Shown here piece after piece: positions 1 to 8,519 of a DNA stretch of 51,489 nt. A program made the position numbers and the translations under genes. The stretch is from Planctomycetota bacterium (GTDB lineage Bacteria; Planctomycetota; Planctomycetia; Gemmatales; Gemmataceae): the NCBI GenBank assembly GCA_029777335.1, contig JAKOSN010000157.1:1-51489 (forward strand). Direction: 5' to 3'. Each line of letters begins with the position of its first letter. Positions within the stretch are counted from its first letter, which is position 1. The notes beneath the pieces were generated by a model. It searched no databases, was not told where the DNA came from, and saw only the letters and a program-made list of their open reading frames with translations.

Positions 1-605
1 ATCGCGACCACCACCGCTTCTCCGATACCGACCTCGATCCGCACTCCCCGCACCGCACCAGCTTCTGGTGGTCCCACGTCGGCTGGATCCTCTCCGATGA
101 TCACTCCGACACTCCCTGGAGCAACATTCAGGACTGGGGCCGTTATCCCGAATTGCGCTGGCTGGATCGCAACCACTGGATCCCAGGAATCCTTCTGGCC
201 GTTTTCTGCACTCTGTTTGGCCTGGTTACCGGCGCGGGAGCGATGAGCTGCCTGGTGTGGGGTTTCGTGGTCAGCACCGTCCTCCTGTACCACGGAGTCT
301 TCACCGTCAATTCACTCTGCCATCTTTTCGGCAACCGTCGCTACCAGACCCGCGACGACAGCCGTAATAACTGGCTGGTGGCGCTGATCACCCTGGGCGA
401 AGGCTGGCACAATAACCACCACCACTACCAGAGTTCTGCCAATCAGGGCTTTTTCTGGTGGGAGATTGATATCAGCTACTACCTGCTGTGCATGCTCAGC
501 TGGGTTGGGCTGGTCTGGGAACTTCGCAAACCAGGGGCCAAGGCACTGCAGCATCGTGGCCTGGGTGTGCAACCTGGTCCGGACAAGACCGCCGCCTCGG
601 TTTGA
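1..605 (+). CDS. Acyl-CoA/fatty acid delta-9 desaturase, 5' truncated by window edge
   Basis: The reading frame is open from base 3 to the TGA at 603-605, giving about 200 C-terminal residues; the start lies outside the window. It shows two of the three histidine boxes of the stearoyl-CoA/DesC membrane desaturase family: an RDHHRFSD box at the very start and a GEGWHNNHHHY box about 65 residues before the end. A hydrophobic segment of two membrane passes lies between them. These boxes hold the di-iron centre that introduces a cis double bond into a saturated acyl chain. The protein should sit in the cytoplasmic membrane and adjust lipid fluidity. Family assignment is firm. Substrate form (acyl-CoA, acyl-ACP or lipid) cannot be read from this fragment. 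Confidence 0.9.
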   Translation, partial: RDHHRFSDTDLDPHSPHRTSFWWSHVGWILSDDHSDTPWSNIQDWGRYPELRWLDRNHWIPGILLAVFCTLFGLVTGAGAMSCLVWGFVVSTVLLYHGVFTVNSLCHLFGNRRYQTRDDSRNNWLVALITLGEGWHNNHHHYQSSANQGFFWWEIDISYYLLCMLSWVGLVWELRKPGAKALQHRGLGVQPGPDKTAASV

Positions 606-690
606 GTTCCTTCTCATTCGGTCGTTTTCCAGCCAGGAGCGCACGCGCGTTTCCTGGCTGTTTGCTTTTCTGCCCTCTGCGAGTGCTCTC

Positions 691-1311
691 ATGTCCGAGG
701 TCTACGCACGCGCCCAGCGCAGCCTGGCTCGGCGCGATCCCGTGCTTCGCCAGCTCATCCGCACCGTGGGCCCTTGCACCCTGCGACCGATCCCCGACCA
801 TTTTGAACTCCTCGTTCGGTCGATCATCAGCCAGCAAATTTCCACTGGTGCCGCTCGCTCCATCTTCAACCGAGTCCGCACGGGTCCCTGTGGGGGAACC
901 CTCTCCGCCCCTACCCTGCTCGCTGCCGCGGAAACCGACCTGCGCGCCGCGGGGCTCTCCGCTGCCAAGTTGCGTTCCCTGCGCCATCTGGCCCAGATGG
1001 TCCATTCCGGCGACCTTCTCTTTCACGATCTCGATTCCTGCAGTGATGAGGAAGTGATTGAACGGTTGCTCCCGGTGCGCGGCATCGGTCGCTGGACCGC
1101 GCAGATGTTCCTGATCTTTTCTCTCGGTCGGCTCGACGTTCTGCCCGTGGTGGATCTGGGGCTGCGCACAGGCGTGCAGCGCCAGTATCAACTCCCGGAG
1201 TTGCCCGATCGCAAGAAGCTGGAGGAACTGGGAGAGAAATGGCAACCGTATCGCACCATTGCGACGTGGTACATCTGGCGGAGCCTGGGACCGGTCCCAG
1301 CGTCGGATTGA
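691..1311 (+). CDS. DNA-3-methyladenine glycosylase II (AlkA-like, HhH-GPD)
   Basis: A 206-residue protein of the helix-hairpin-helix base-excision glycosylase family, which removes alkylated bases such as 3-methyladenine. Residues 44-51 read SIISQQIS, a conserved AlkA-type patch. The HhH motif LLPVRGIGRWTAQM is at 126-139, followed by PVVDLGLR with the likely catalytic Asp155. There is no iron-sulfur cysteine cluster, which separates it from endonuclease III. It is shorter than E. coli AlkA because the N-terminal domain is missing, as in many bacterial homologues. The frame extends upstream to about 466, but ATG 691 is chosen because conserved sequence starts there and the earlier part overlaps the desaturase. 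It converges with the phosphatase gene, leaving only about 20 bases. Confidence 0.88.
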   Translation: MSEVYARAQRSLARRDPVLRQLIRTVGPCTLRPIPDHFELLVRSIISQQISTGAARSIFNRVRTGPCGGTLSAPTLLAAAETDLRAAGLSAAKLRSLRHLAQMVHSGDLLFHDLDSCSDEEVIERLLPVRGIGRWTAQMFLIFSLGRLDVLPVVDLGLRTGVQRQYQLPELPDRKKLEELGEKWQPYRTIATWYIWRSLGPVPASD

Positions 1312-1332
1312 CTCTTCCCTGTCAGAAAACGT

Positions 1333-2652
1333 CTAGCGTTGGTTCTTCTCCCAGACGGGCTGGAACACTTCTTCCTTGTGGCGATGCCGGTGCAGCGCCT
1401 CGTTCAGGGGACGCATCGCGCGACAGTATTCCCGAAACGCACCCGGGAGATCGCCCTGCTTGAGGCACTGCTCCGCAAGGGCGTGATGCTTGCCGTAGGT
1501 GTCGCCATCGGGTTCCCACTGTCGTTCTTCCACGCGCTGCTTGAGCACCTTCTCGGCGGATGCCAGTTTATCCAGCAAGGCGCGATCGATCTGACAGGGC
1601 GAACTCCGATACGGCTGCGATTTGCCGCGTTGATCCTCGCGCAACAGACGGGCCTGGCGCTGGCGTTGGTGCAGGATCAACCCGATAATCCCTGCCAGGA
1701 TGGGCACCAGCGCCACCAGAAAGAGCAAAAGACTGAGCGAGGCCATATCCTCCCAGGTCAGCCGCATGCCAATAGCGGCCCCGGCGAGCGCCGTGCCACC
1801 AAAGAGACAAACCAGCGGCCAGGGAATCCACGACCACAGAAACGACAGCCCGCGCCCCCGGACCGCGACCGGCGCATGCACCCCCGGCTTGTTGCTGCCC
1901 ACGCGAACGATCACCACCGAGATGTTGTCGGGACCGCCGCGCAGATTGGCCAGATCAACCAGGAACCGACAGGCTTCCTCGGGGGGCAGCAAGCTCGCGA
2001 CCACGCCCATCTCGTTATCGGTCACCTGTCCGCTCAGACCGTCGCTGCACAGCAAAAAGATGTCGCCGTCCTGCAACGGATACGGTCCCTCGATATCCAC
2101 CTGCACCAGTGGCTGCGGTCCCAGACAGCGATGAATCACATTGCTGGGAAAGTCCTGCACTTCCTCGGGATCGATGTGCTTGAGCCGGGCGTACTCCCAG
2201 ACATAGCTGTGATCGTACGTCAGCTGTTCCATCTTGCCATTGCGGATCCGATAAGTGCGACTATCGCCGACGTGACCCAGCCAGGCTTCTCCAGGGAGCA
2301 ACACGAGCGCCGTCGAGGTCGTGCCCATGCCGCGAAATTCCGGGTTCTGTTCGCCGCAGGCGTGAATGCTGGCATTCGCTTCAAGGAAGGCCTTGCGCAG
2401 TGCCGTGGCCGGGCCTTCGTGCGCGTACTTGGAGTAGGTGTGTGGAATGATGCTGGCCGCCAGTTCGCTGGCCTTTTCGCCGACCGCATGGCCGCCCATG
2501 CCATCGGCCACCAGGAACAGATGCCCTTGCTGCTGCCACTGGGTTTCGTCGGTAGCTAGCCGCGTGGCATAGCTATCCTGGTTATGACTGCGGCGCACCC
2601 CGACATCGGTTAGGCACGCCTGCTCAATCTCGTCAAAGGTGGTCACCAGCAC
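1333..2652 (-). CDS. PP2C-family Ser/Thr protein phosphatase with two C-terminal membrane segments
   Basis: A 439-residue protein starting at GTG. Residues 1-250 form a PPM/PP2C domain with all metal-binding motifs: RSHNQDS (21-27), DGMGG (50-54), GDSR (129-132), SDGLSG (203-208) and GGPDN (239-243). Such enzymes use two Mn/Mg ions to dephosphorylate Ser/Thr, typically opposing Hanks-type kinases. Two hydrophobic helices follow (about 276-296 and 304-327), then about 110 charged cytoplasmic residues. The catalytic domain is therefore at the N-terminus and anchored to the inner face of the membrane. A WD40 kinase is encoded in the same window but 28 kb away, so partnership is only a guess. A plausible promoter lies just upstream. 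Confidence 0.9.
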   Translation of the reverse strand: MLVTTFDEIEQACLTDVGVRRSHNQDSYATRLATDETQWQQQGHLFLVADGMGGHAVGEKASELAASIIPHTYSKYAHEGPATALRKAFLEANASIHACGEQNPEFRGMGTTSTALVLLPGEAWLGHVGDSRTYRIRNGKMEQLTYDHSYVWEYARLKHIDPEEVQDFPSNVIHRCLGPQPLVQVDIEGPYPLQDGDIFLLCSDGLSGQVTDNEMGVVASLLPPEEACRFLVDLANLRGGPDNISVVIVRVGSNKPGVHAPVAVRGRGLSFLWSWIPWPLVCLFGGTALAGAAIGMRLTWEDMASLSLLLFLVALVPILAGIIGLILHQRQRQARLLREDQRGKSQPYRSSPCQIDRALLDKLASAEKVLKQRVEERQWEPDGDTYGKHHALAEQCLKQGDLPGAFREYCRAMRPLNEALHRHRHKEEVFQPVWEKNQR

Positions 2653-2686
2653 AATCCCCAGACTCTAACTTTCAGTTGCTGCATGT

Positions 2687-2715
2687 ATGCTACACGCGCC
2701 CGTTTCTGGTTGCAA
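2687..2715 (-). promoter_or_regulatory. Candidate sigma-70 promoter of the PP2C gene
   Basis: On the minus strand TTGCAA (2710-2715) and TAGCAT (2687-2692) are separated by 17 bases, a reasonable -35/-10 pair. It lies about 35 bases upstream of the GTG start in the divergent intergenic region. This is a motif match only. Confidence 0.35.
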
Positions 2716-2886
2716 AGTGTTTCCAGCTTTCCTGAACCTCCCCCTCGGACCCAGGACCGCACACCTCAACCTGGGCTTGACCTGGCGCGCTCTCCTCGCT
2801 ATGACCCTGCACCTCAACCTCCAGCGTGGTCCCGAGGGCCGCGTACGAAGCTGATTCCTCTCTACTTGGTGCCGCAGGTGGGAGCC

Positions 2887-3411
2887 ATGAAGCGATTCCT
2901 CGCACTGTTCAGCGTGTTTGTGCCAGTCCTCGTGCTGACCGGCTGCGTTGATCGCCGCTATGTCATCCAGTCCGATCCGCCCGGCGCTCTGGTGTTGCGC
3001 AACGGTCAGCCCATTGGCTGTACCCCTGTGGACGATCACTTTACCTACTACGGCAAGTACGATTTCACCCTGATCAAGGATGGCTACGAAACCCAGAAGA
3101 TCGAACAGGACATTTGTGCCCCGTGGTATGAGTATCCCCTGATCGACTTCTTCACCGAAAATCTCATCCCTTTCAAGATCCGCGATGTGCGCCGTTTCAA
3201 CTACCAGATGCAACCCGTGAAGACGGTGCGCACCGACGAGGTGCTGCAGCGTGCCGAACAGTTGCGCACGCAGGGGCAGAGCATTGGTGCCCCACGGGCC
3301 ATTCCGCCGCACACAGGGCCCGCTCCGCAACCCACGCCCAGCGCTCCGCTGCCGACTCCGAGCGTGGTCCCGCCGCAACCTCCGACCTTGTCGCCGCCGC
3401 AACCGCAATAG
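2887..3411 (+). CDS. Lipoprotein with PEGA-like domain and Pro-rich tail
   Basis: A 174-residue predicted lipoprotein. The signal peptide MKRFLALFSVFVPVLVL ends in the lipobox LTGC, so Cys20 should be lipidated. The next stretch (YVIQSDPPGALVLRNGQPIG, then a GKYDFTLIKDGYET segment) matches the PEGA pattern: a small beta domain in which a bound-peptide-like repeat precedes a turn and a 'G-Y' strand. The last 50 residues are rich in Pro and Gln and probably disordered. ATG 2887 was chosen because it starts the signal peptide; the frame is open further upstream but without sense. PEGA lipoproteins are common in planctomycetes and their roles are mostly unknown. It is divergent from the phosphatase gene and convergent with the next. 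Confidence 0.75.
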   Translation: MKRFLALFSVFVPVLVLTGCVDRRYVIQSDPPGALVLRNGQPIGCTPVDDHFTYYGKYDFTLIKDGYETQKIEQDICAPWYEYPLIDFFTENLIPFKIRDVRRFNYQMQPVKTVRTDEVLQRAEQLRTQGQSIGAPRAIPPHTGPAPQPTPSAPLPTPSVVPPQPPTLSPPQPQ

Positions 3412-3439
3412 TAACCACAAACGCACCGAGGCTCCGCTC

Positions 3440-5083
3440 TCAGGGTTCGGGTGGCGCCTCCGTGCGAAAACTCTGAATCACCTCGGCGAACTCCGCTTCC
3501 CAGAAATCGCGGCGTTTGTAGGCACACTCGCAGCGCACCACCACCACCGCGTCGTCCAGGTTGGTAATCGCCAGCACCATGAAGCGATCGAAGGTTCCCT
3601 CGGAAACCTTGACCCGCATCTTGATCAGGTGCCCACGCACCTTGCCGATATCGGCCAGCCGGTTTACCTCGCCGCCCTTGTCGCTGAGGATCTGCGGAGT
3701 GACATCCCCCAGTCCTTCCAGCTTGAGCTGGGCCACCAGGTGTTCGCGGGCCGCCTTGACCGCTTCCTTCAGATCGTCGCTCTTCGCCAGTTCCAGCACC
3801 TGGATCAGCGCTGCCTGGCCAGCGTGAAACTTCCGCGCTTCCTGCGGGTCGGTGCCGATCAGCACCACCCTGGCAGCTGCATCGTAGCCATCCACCTTGA
3901 GTGGCTTCCAGACCTCGCTCGGATAGGCCAGGGCATAGTTCTTCCCCTTGATCGGCGTGGTCTTGCGCGGCAGCGGCTGCCAGCCCTCGCGGTGGTTCAT
4001 CAACGTGAACCCCTCCCGTAGACTGGCCCATTCATCGGCCACCTGGTCCTTTTGCCCAGCTGGCGTCCAGGTCAACAGCCAGTAGACATAGCCGCGCCAC
4101 TCCAGGATGTAGCATTCTCCCTCGTAGGCCACCTGATCGCGTTCGCCCTGAAACTCGATCACCACCGCCTTCTGCCCCGCCAGCGTGCCGTTGGCCACCA
4201 GGTTTTCGGGCGTGCTCGGCTCACGCGGTTGCCAGATAAACCCCTGGAAGTAATCGCGCAACTTGATCAACACGCTATCGAGCGACTCAGCCTTGCCAGG
4301 CAACCGCTTCTCATAATCCTGATAATGGAGAGCCATGAAGTTCGCGGGCTTGCTGCGTTTCCACGCCAGCTTGACCTTGAGCTGATTCTGCAGGTCCACG
4401 TCCTGAACCCAGGGCTTGTCCGGCGCGACCAGGGTGAAGTTGTACTGGTCGAAATCCTGTCCCAGCCCCACGATGCCGCGCCCGCCATGCTTGAGCCGGT
4501 AGTCGATCAGAAAATAAAAACCCACGCCCATCAGCCCCACGATCAGCGCAACCACAAGGATCGGTCCCCAGCGCCGGGGCGGTCGGCGCGCGCGGCCACG
4601 CCGCAGGGACACGGTTGGCCCCGAGGGTTCCTCAAACGCCAGGTCAGGAATGGGCATCGGCGTGGGTGCGGCAGGGGGAGCGACCATCGGCACCACGGGC
4701 ATGCCCCCCGGTCCCGACGGCGCCACGGGAACCGCCACCGGAGCCACGGGAGCCACAGGAACCGCCACCGGAGCCGCCACGGGCGCTGCGGGGGGAGCCA
4801 CCGGAGCCGAGCCTGGCGGAGCCACGGGACGCGCCACGGGCGCCACGGGGTGCGGGGGTCGCCCTACCGGGATACCAGGGCGCGCCACGGGCGGAGGTGC
4901 GGATGGGGAAGGCGGAGCCTTGCGCGGCGGAGCGGCAGACGGGGGCGCTCCTTTTGGGGCGCTCGGTAACAAATCAAATGCCGACCCGCACCGGGGGCAG
5001 ATGAGCCGGCTGGCCCCGCGGCGCGCTTCGGGCGTGAACACATGGGTGCAGGCCGGATTTGGGCAGGGGAAGGCTCCGGGCAT
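3440..5083 (-). CDS. Zinc-ribbon, Pro/Ala/Val-rich linker, single-pass membrane protein
   Basis: A 547-residue protein of unknown function. An N-terminal zinc ribbon has Cys7, Cys12, Cys29 and Cys32. About 130 low-complexity residues follow, made of PV, PVAP and PVAVPVAP-type units. A basic stretch leads into one membrane helix (about 171-192), and about 350 residues lie on the far side. The topology suggests a cytoplasmic zinc ribbon and an extracytoplasmic folded domain with several Trp and Tyr residues. It starts 93 bases after the ECF sigma gene on the same strand, so the two may form an operon; a role as membrane regulator of that sigma factor is possible but no anti-sigma zinc motif (HxxxCxxC) is visible. 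The linker DNA (about 4690-4900) is repetitive. Confidence 0.7.
   Translation of the reverse strand: MPGAFPCPNPACTHVFTPEARRGASRLICPRCGSAFDLLPSAPKGAPPSAAPPRKAPPSPSAPPPVARPGIPVGRPPHPVAPVARPVAPPGSAPVAPPAAPVAAPVAVPVAPVAPVAVPVAPSGPGGMPVVPMVAPPAAPTPMPIPDLAFEEPSGPTVSLRRGRARRPPRRWGPILVVALIVGLMGVGFYFLIDYRLKHGGRGIVGLGQDFDQYNFTLVAPDKPWVQDVDLQNQLKVKLAWKRSKPANFMALHYQDYEKRLPGKAESLDSVLIKLRDYFQGFIWQPREPSTPENLVANGTLAGQKAVVIEFQGERDQVAYEGECYILEWRGYVYWLLTWTPAGQKDQVADEWASLREGFTLMNHREGWQPLPRKTTPIKGKNYALAYPSEVWKPLKVDGYDAAARVVLIGTDPQEARKFHAGQAALIQVLELAKSDDLKEAVKAAREHLVAQLKLEGLGDVTPQILSDKGGEVNRLADIGKVRGHLIKMRVKVSEGTFDRFMVLAITNLDDAVVVVRCECAYKRRDFWEAEFAEVIQSFRTEAPPEP
4690..4900 (-). repeat. Degenerate in-frame GC-rich repeat encoding a Pro/Val/Ala linker
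   Basis: Plus-strand units such as GCCACGGGAGCC and GCCACCGGAGCC recur about every 12-15 bases. On the coding strand they give PVAP and PVA repeats. Repeats of this type can change length by slippage, so the linker may vary between strains. Confidence 0.6.
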
Positions 5084-5176
5084 TGCTCTTGTTCGCCTCG
5101 CTCAATCGCCCCACTGGGAGGACCTTGGCCTCTGCTTCCAGTGTAAAGGATGGATGACCTCAACACACCCCCGGTT

Positions 5177-5803
5177 TCAAAACTGAATCGCTTGCTCGGC
5201 CATGGCGGCGCGCAGAGCCGTGAGCGCGCGCATCTGGAGCATCCGCACCGCGCCCGCGCTGCGCCCCATCCGTTGAGCCACCTCCTCGGCCGACAGTCCT
5301 TCGAAAATTCGCAACAGCACCACTTGCTGATAATCCTCCGGGAGTTGTGCCAGTTGCTGCGCCAACCGCACCGTGGCCTCGCGTTCAGAGGCGATCTCGC
5401 TGGGGGAAGGATCGTCTGCCGAGAGACAGCGCCCCAGCAGGAGCGACGAATGCTCCACACCGTGTTGCATCTGTTCCAGCGACACCTCGCGCGCCAGGTC
5501 GCGCTGCTGGGCATTATAGCGCCGCGCCTCATTGAAGAGGTTATGCGCCAGGATGCGCCGCAGCCATGCCAGCAATTCCACCTCGTGGACACCGTGGAAC
5601 CCCTGGAAATCGCGATGCGCTTCCAGCAGTGTTTGCTGCACCAGATCGGAGGGATCGCACTTGGCCCGCAAATGGCGACCCACCTGCGCCTGCGCCAGCA
5701 CCTGCAGATAAGGGCGATAGCGCTCAAAAAGCTGGGCGCGGGCCGCTTCATCACCCTGCCGACAACGGCCAATTAGCTCCGAGGGGGGCGTCACCGTGCT
5801 CAT
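5177..5803 (-). CDS. ECF-type RNA polymerase sigma factor
   Basis: A 208-residue sigma-70 family protein. Region 2 is seen as LFERYRPYLQVLA followed by CDPSDLVQQTLLEAHRDF, a pattern common in planctomycete ECF sigma factors. Region 4 is LPEDYQQVVLLRIFEGLSAE then a GRSAGAVRMLQMRAL helix-turn-helix that reads the -35 element. The start at 5803 is fixed by a good AAGGAG nine bases upstream; an open frame reaches 5992 but lacks such a site. The downstream gene on the same strand encodes the zinc-ribbon membrane protein, which may be co-transcribed. No anti-sigma factor of the usual RsrA/ZAS type is visible, so its control is unknown. Confidence 0.88.
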   Translation of the reverse strand: MSTVTPPSELIGRCRQGDEAARAQLFERYRPYLQVLAQAQVGRHLRAKCDPSDLVQQTLLEAHRDFQGFHGVHEVELLAWLRRILAHNLFNEARRYNAQQRDLAREVSLEQMQHGVEHSSLLLGRCLSADDPSPSEIASEREATVRLAQQLAQLPEDYQQVVLLRIFEGLSAEEVAQRMGRSAGAVRMLQMRALTALRAAMAEQAIQF

Positions 5804-5892
5804 GAACCGTTTCTCCTTCTTCTTGTTCGAGTTTACGTCACCGCAACGCCACACACAACAGTCTGTCGTCGAGAATGCTCCGCCCCCCTTCC

Positions 5893-5922
5893 TTCTTGCT
5901 CTTTTGACGGCCGCGCTATACT
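5893..5922 (+). promoter_or_regulatory. Candidate promoter for the small membrane protein
   Basis: TTCTTG (5893-5898) and TATACT (5917-5922) are 18 bases apart. The -10 is a close match and the -35 is poor. The start codon lies about 50 bases downstream. Confidence 0.35.
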
Positions 5923-5973
5923 GTGGGTAGATGTTGGTTCCCGTCGATGTCTTGGTTTCCAGGAGCACCTTGT

Positions 5974-6216
5974 ATGGCTCTGATTGCTCCACCGCCCCTG
6001 CCCCCGGTTGCTCTGGGTGATGGTGATGGTGTCAATCGCCTGCGTCTGCGCTTGTGGCAGATTTTTCTCACTGCCGTGACCGTTCTCCTGACGGGATGGT
6101 TTTGCACCATGGGCGCCCTGGCTGCCATCCTCGCTCTCATGGTCGCCAAGCATGTTCTGGTCGCCATCCTCCTCGTGGGTCTGGGTGTCGATGCTCCCGA
6201 GGAACTTCGCAAGTAA
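5974..6216 (+). CDS. Small hypothetical membrane protein (80 aa)
   Basis: A short protein of 80 residues with a Pro-rich start, an amphipathic segment and two hydrophobic stretches (about 28-50 and 52-72) that probably form a membrane hairpin. ATG 5974 is preceded by AGGAG with an eight-base gap and fits better than an upstream start at 5923. It is divergent from the sigma factor gene and ends ten bases before hemW on the opposite strand. I do not recognise the family. The ribosome binding site and good hydrophobic pattern argue that it is real. Confidence 0.55.
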   Translation: MALIAPPPLPPVALGDGDGVNRLRLRLWQIFLTAVTVLLTGWFCTMGALAAILALMVAKHVLVAILLVGLGVDAPEELRK

Positions 6217-6225
6217 TCGGCTCGC

Positions 6226-7368
6226 TCACAGCAATCGTTCAATCACCGCATCGGCGACATACTTCCCCGAGCGGGTCAATGCGACCGTTTCGCCCTCGTC
6301 GCGCAACAATCCCAGTTCCACTTGCCGCCGAATGGCCTCACCCGCGAGTTCGTCCAGTTCGCGCCCTGTCTGCAGGCGAAACCGGCACCGGGCGATTCCT
6401 TCGGCACGGCGTAATTGAATCGCCAGCGTCTCCCGAGCCCGCTCCTCTTCACCGAGTTCTTCACTCTGAAAAATCGCTGATTCTCCCGCCAGGATCTTCC
6501 TGAGATACGTTCGCAGATCGCGCGTGTTCGTCTCGCGCCGGCCCAGCACATAGCGAGCCGCTCCCATGCCAAAGCCAAAATACGCCTCGTTGGCCCAGTA
6601 CACCTGGTTGTGCACGCTCCGATAGCCCGCACGGGCAAAGTTGGAAATCTCGTAATGCTCGAATCCCGCCTCTTCCAGGATGTCGATCGCCTCGCGGTAA
6701 AGCTGCCATTCGCTCTCCTCGTCGAGGGCAACCAGCAGTCCGCGCTCGCGCTGTTTCCACAGCGGCGTGCCTTTTTCGTACGTCAGGCCGTAAGTGGAAA
6801 GATGCGTCGGCTCCAGCGCCAGGACCCGGTCCAGATCGCTTTTCCAGTCCGCCACCGTCTGCCCAGGGGCTCCGAATATTAGATCGACCGAGAGATTCAC
6901 AATGCGTTGCCGCACCCACTCCACGGCCCGCGCCACCTGATCCGGCCCATGCAGTCGCTCCAGTACCTGCAGCAGATGCGGATGAAACGACTGAGCCCCC
7001 AGACTCACCCGAGTGATCCCATGATCGGCCAGCACCTTGACCTTGGCCTCGTCCATGCTGTCGGGATTCACCTCGATGGAAAATTCGCCCTGCGCTTCCA
7101 GGAGCAGCCAGCGTCGCACCAACACCAGCAAGCGCTCCAGCTGCGCGCAGTTCAGATGCGAAGGGGTTCCGCCTCCAAGAAAGATCGAGCGCACCGCCTG
7201 CGGGGTTCCCAGTGTTTGCAGTTCCAGCGCCAGGGCGTCCAGATAGGCGTCGATCTGCTCATCCTGGCCCACGGCGATGGCAAAATCGCAATAGCCGCAA
7301 TGGTGCGCACAAAACGGAATGTGAATGTACGCGGCCCGCGGCCATTGCCAGGGAGGAAGAACGTTCAT
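6226..7368 (-). CDS. hemW: Radical SAM heme chaperone HemW (HemN-like)
   Basis: A 380-residue radical SAM protein. The iron-sulfur motif is C20-x3-C24-x2-C27 followed by Asp-Phe. That Phe, where HemN has another Cys, marks the HemW branch: heme-binding chaperones rather than true coproporphyrinogen dehydrogenases. Further family signatures are YIHIPFC before the motif, a GGGTPS loop, and SVDLIFGAPGQT in the core. The C-terminal winged-helix-like domain ends in the typical LTRSGKYVADAVIERLL. The start at 7368 gives the usual length; the frame opens about 43 codons earlier without recognisable sequence. HemW delivers heme to respiratory proteins. It is divergent from the SDR gene. Confidence 0.9.
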   Translation of the reverse strand: MNVLPPWQWPRAAYIHIPFCAHHCGYCDFAIAVGQDEQIDAYLDALALELQTLGTPQAVRSIFLGGGTPSHLNCAQLERLLVLVRRWLLLEAQGEFSIEVNPDSMDEAKVKVLADHGITRVSLGAQSFHPHLLQVLERLHGPDQVARAVEWVRQRIVNLSVDLIFGAPGQTVADWKSDLDRVLALEPTHLSTYGLTYEKGTPLWKQRERGLLVALDEESEWQLYREAIDILEEAGFEHYEISNFARAGYRSVHNQVYWANEAYFGFGMGAARYVLGRRETNTRDLRTYLRKILAGESAIFQSEELGEEERARETLAIQLRRAEGIARCRFRLQTGRELDELAGEAIRRQVELGLLRDEGETVALTRSGKYVADAVIERLL

Positions 7369-7527
7369 CAGAGATCCGCAAAAGAACCAACCGAGAGATA
7401 CCCGCCAGCGCCACAGAGTCTTCGTCGCTGTGCAAGGCGACCTCTCCATTGTAGGGCGGGACTTGCTGCCCGGGCTCGGCGCCGTATCATTCCGCACGAC
7501 AACCGATGATGGTTTTCAGGAGATGCC

Positions 7528-8331
7528 ATGACAACTTCCCTTCCGGCACAAAAATTGGCGGGCCAGGTCGCACTGATCACGGGTGCATCCTCCGGGATTG
7601 GCCGCGCCAGTGCCCTGATGCTGGCGCAGCACGGCGCCGATGTCGCCATCAACTACTTGACCCTTCCCGACCAGGCCGAGGCGCTGGCCGCCGAGGTGCG
7701 CGCCCTGGGGCGCCGAGCCCTGCTCTGTCCGCTGGATATCACCGAGCAGCCGGGGGTGGAGCAGATGGTCGCCCGCGTGGTGCAGGAACTGGGGCGCCTC
7801 GATATCCTGGTCTCCAGCGCGGTCTACAGCACACGTGAATTTTTCTACGAAGCGGATCTCACGGAGTTTCGACGCACCGTCGAGGTCAGCATGTGGGGCG
7901 CCTTCTACTGTCTGCGGGCCGCCACCCAGCAAATGATCCGCCAGGGTCAGGCCGGCAACGTGGTGGTGATCAGCTCACCCCATGCGCACCTCGCGGTCCC
8001 CTCGTGCATGGCCTACAACATGGCCAAGGCCGGGCTGGACCAGATGGCGCGCACGGCCGCAGTCGAGCTGTTCAAGCACCGGATTCGGGTGAACATCATC
8101 TACCCCGGCTGGACCGATACCCCAGGCGAACGCAAGTTTTTCAGCGAGGAGGTCCTCCAGCGCGCTGGCGCCCAGTTGCCGCTGGGACGCATGGCCCGCC
8201 CCGACGAGATCGCGCGCGGCGTCCTTTTCCTGGTCGATCCCGATTCCAGCTACATCACTGGAAGCACCCTGTCGATCGATGGCGGTTCGCAGTTGCCCTG
8301 GTGGTCCAAACGCGGGAGCGGCGACTTTTGA
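7528..8331 (+). CDS. Short-chain dehydrogenase/reductase (classical SDR)
   Basis: A 267-residue NAD(P)-dependent oxidoreductase. The Rossmann motif TGASSGIG is at 18-25. The catalytic residues fit Ser150, Tyr163 and Lys167 in a YNMAK motif. The C-terminus carries the family's YITGSTLSIDGG block. The usual NNAG structural motif is replaced by SSAV around residue 97, a deviation that does not remove catalytic residues. Best likeness is to glucose 1-dehydrogenase or 3-oxoacyl-ACP reductase types, but the substrate cannot be read from sequence. AGGAG precedes ATG 7528. It is the last ordinary gene before the phage block and is followed by a stem-loop at 8364-8394. Confidence 0.9.
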   Translation: MTTSLPAQKLAGQVALITGASSGIGRASALMLAQHGADVAINYLTLPDQAEALAAEVRALGRRALLCPLDITEQPGVEQMVARVVQELGRLDILVSSAVYSTREFFYEADLTEFRRTVEVSMWGAFYCLRAATQQMIRQGQAGNVVVISSPHAHLAVPSCMAYNMAKAGLDQMARTAAVELFKHRIRVNIIYPGWTDTPGERKFFSEEVLQRAGAQLPLGRMARPDEIARGVLFLVDPDSSYITGSTLSIDGGSQLPWWSKRGSGDF

Positions 8332-8363
8332 CCGTTCCCGACCACCCCCCGCAAATCCCCTGA

Positions 8364-8394
8364 GGAGACACCGAAACTGCCAGCCGGTGTCTCC
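8364..8394 (+). terminator. Stem-loop after the SDR gene
   Basis: GGAGACACCG (8364-8373) and CGGTGTCTCC (8385-8394) form a perfect ten-base-pair stem with an 11-base loop, 33 bases past the SDR stop. No T run follows directly, so it is a weak intrinsic terminator or an mRNA-end stabiliser. It marks the left edge of the phage block. Confidence 0.5.
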
Positions 8395-8455
8395 CAGTGT
8401 TTCTGGTACTCAGGGCGTGTCTCCCTTCTTTTTCGCTTGTCCGTCGGCACTTCTC

Positions 8456-8478
8456 TTGTAATATACAAATATACACTA
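8456..8478 (+). promoter_or_regulatory. AT-rich palindrome and repeat upstream of the phage block
   Basis: TTGTA-ATA-TACAA (8456-8468) is a perfect dyad overlapping a direct repeat of AATATACA. It is a sharp AT island in very GC-rich DNA, about 55 bases before the first phage gene. It could be an operator with a TATACA -10 element; no clear -35 is visible. Confidence 0.35.
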
Positions 8479-8519
8479 CCAGTTACACCTCCTTTATTTC
8501 CCCGACTGAGGGTTAGCGC

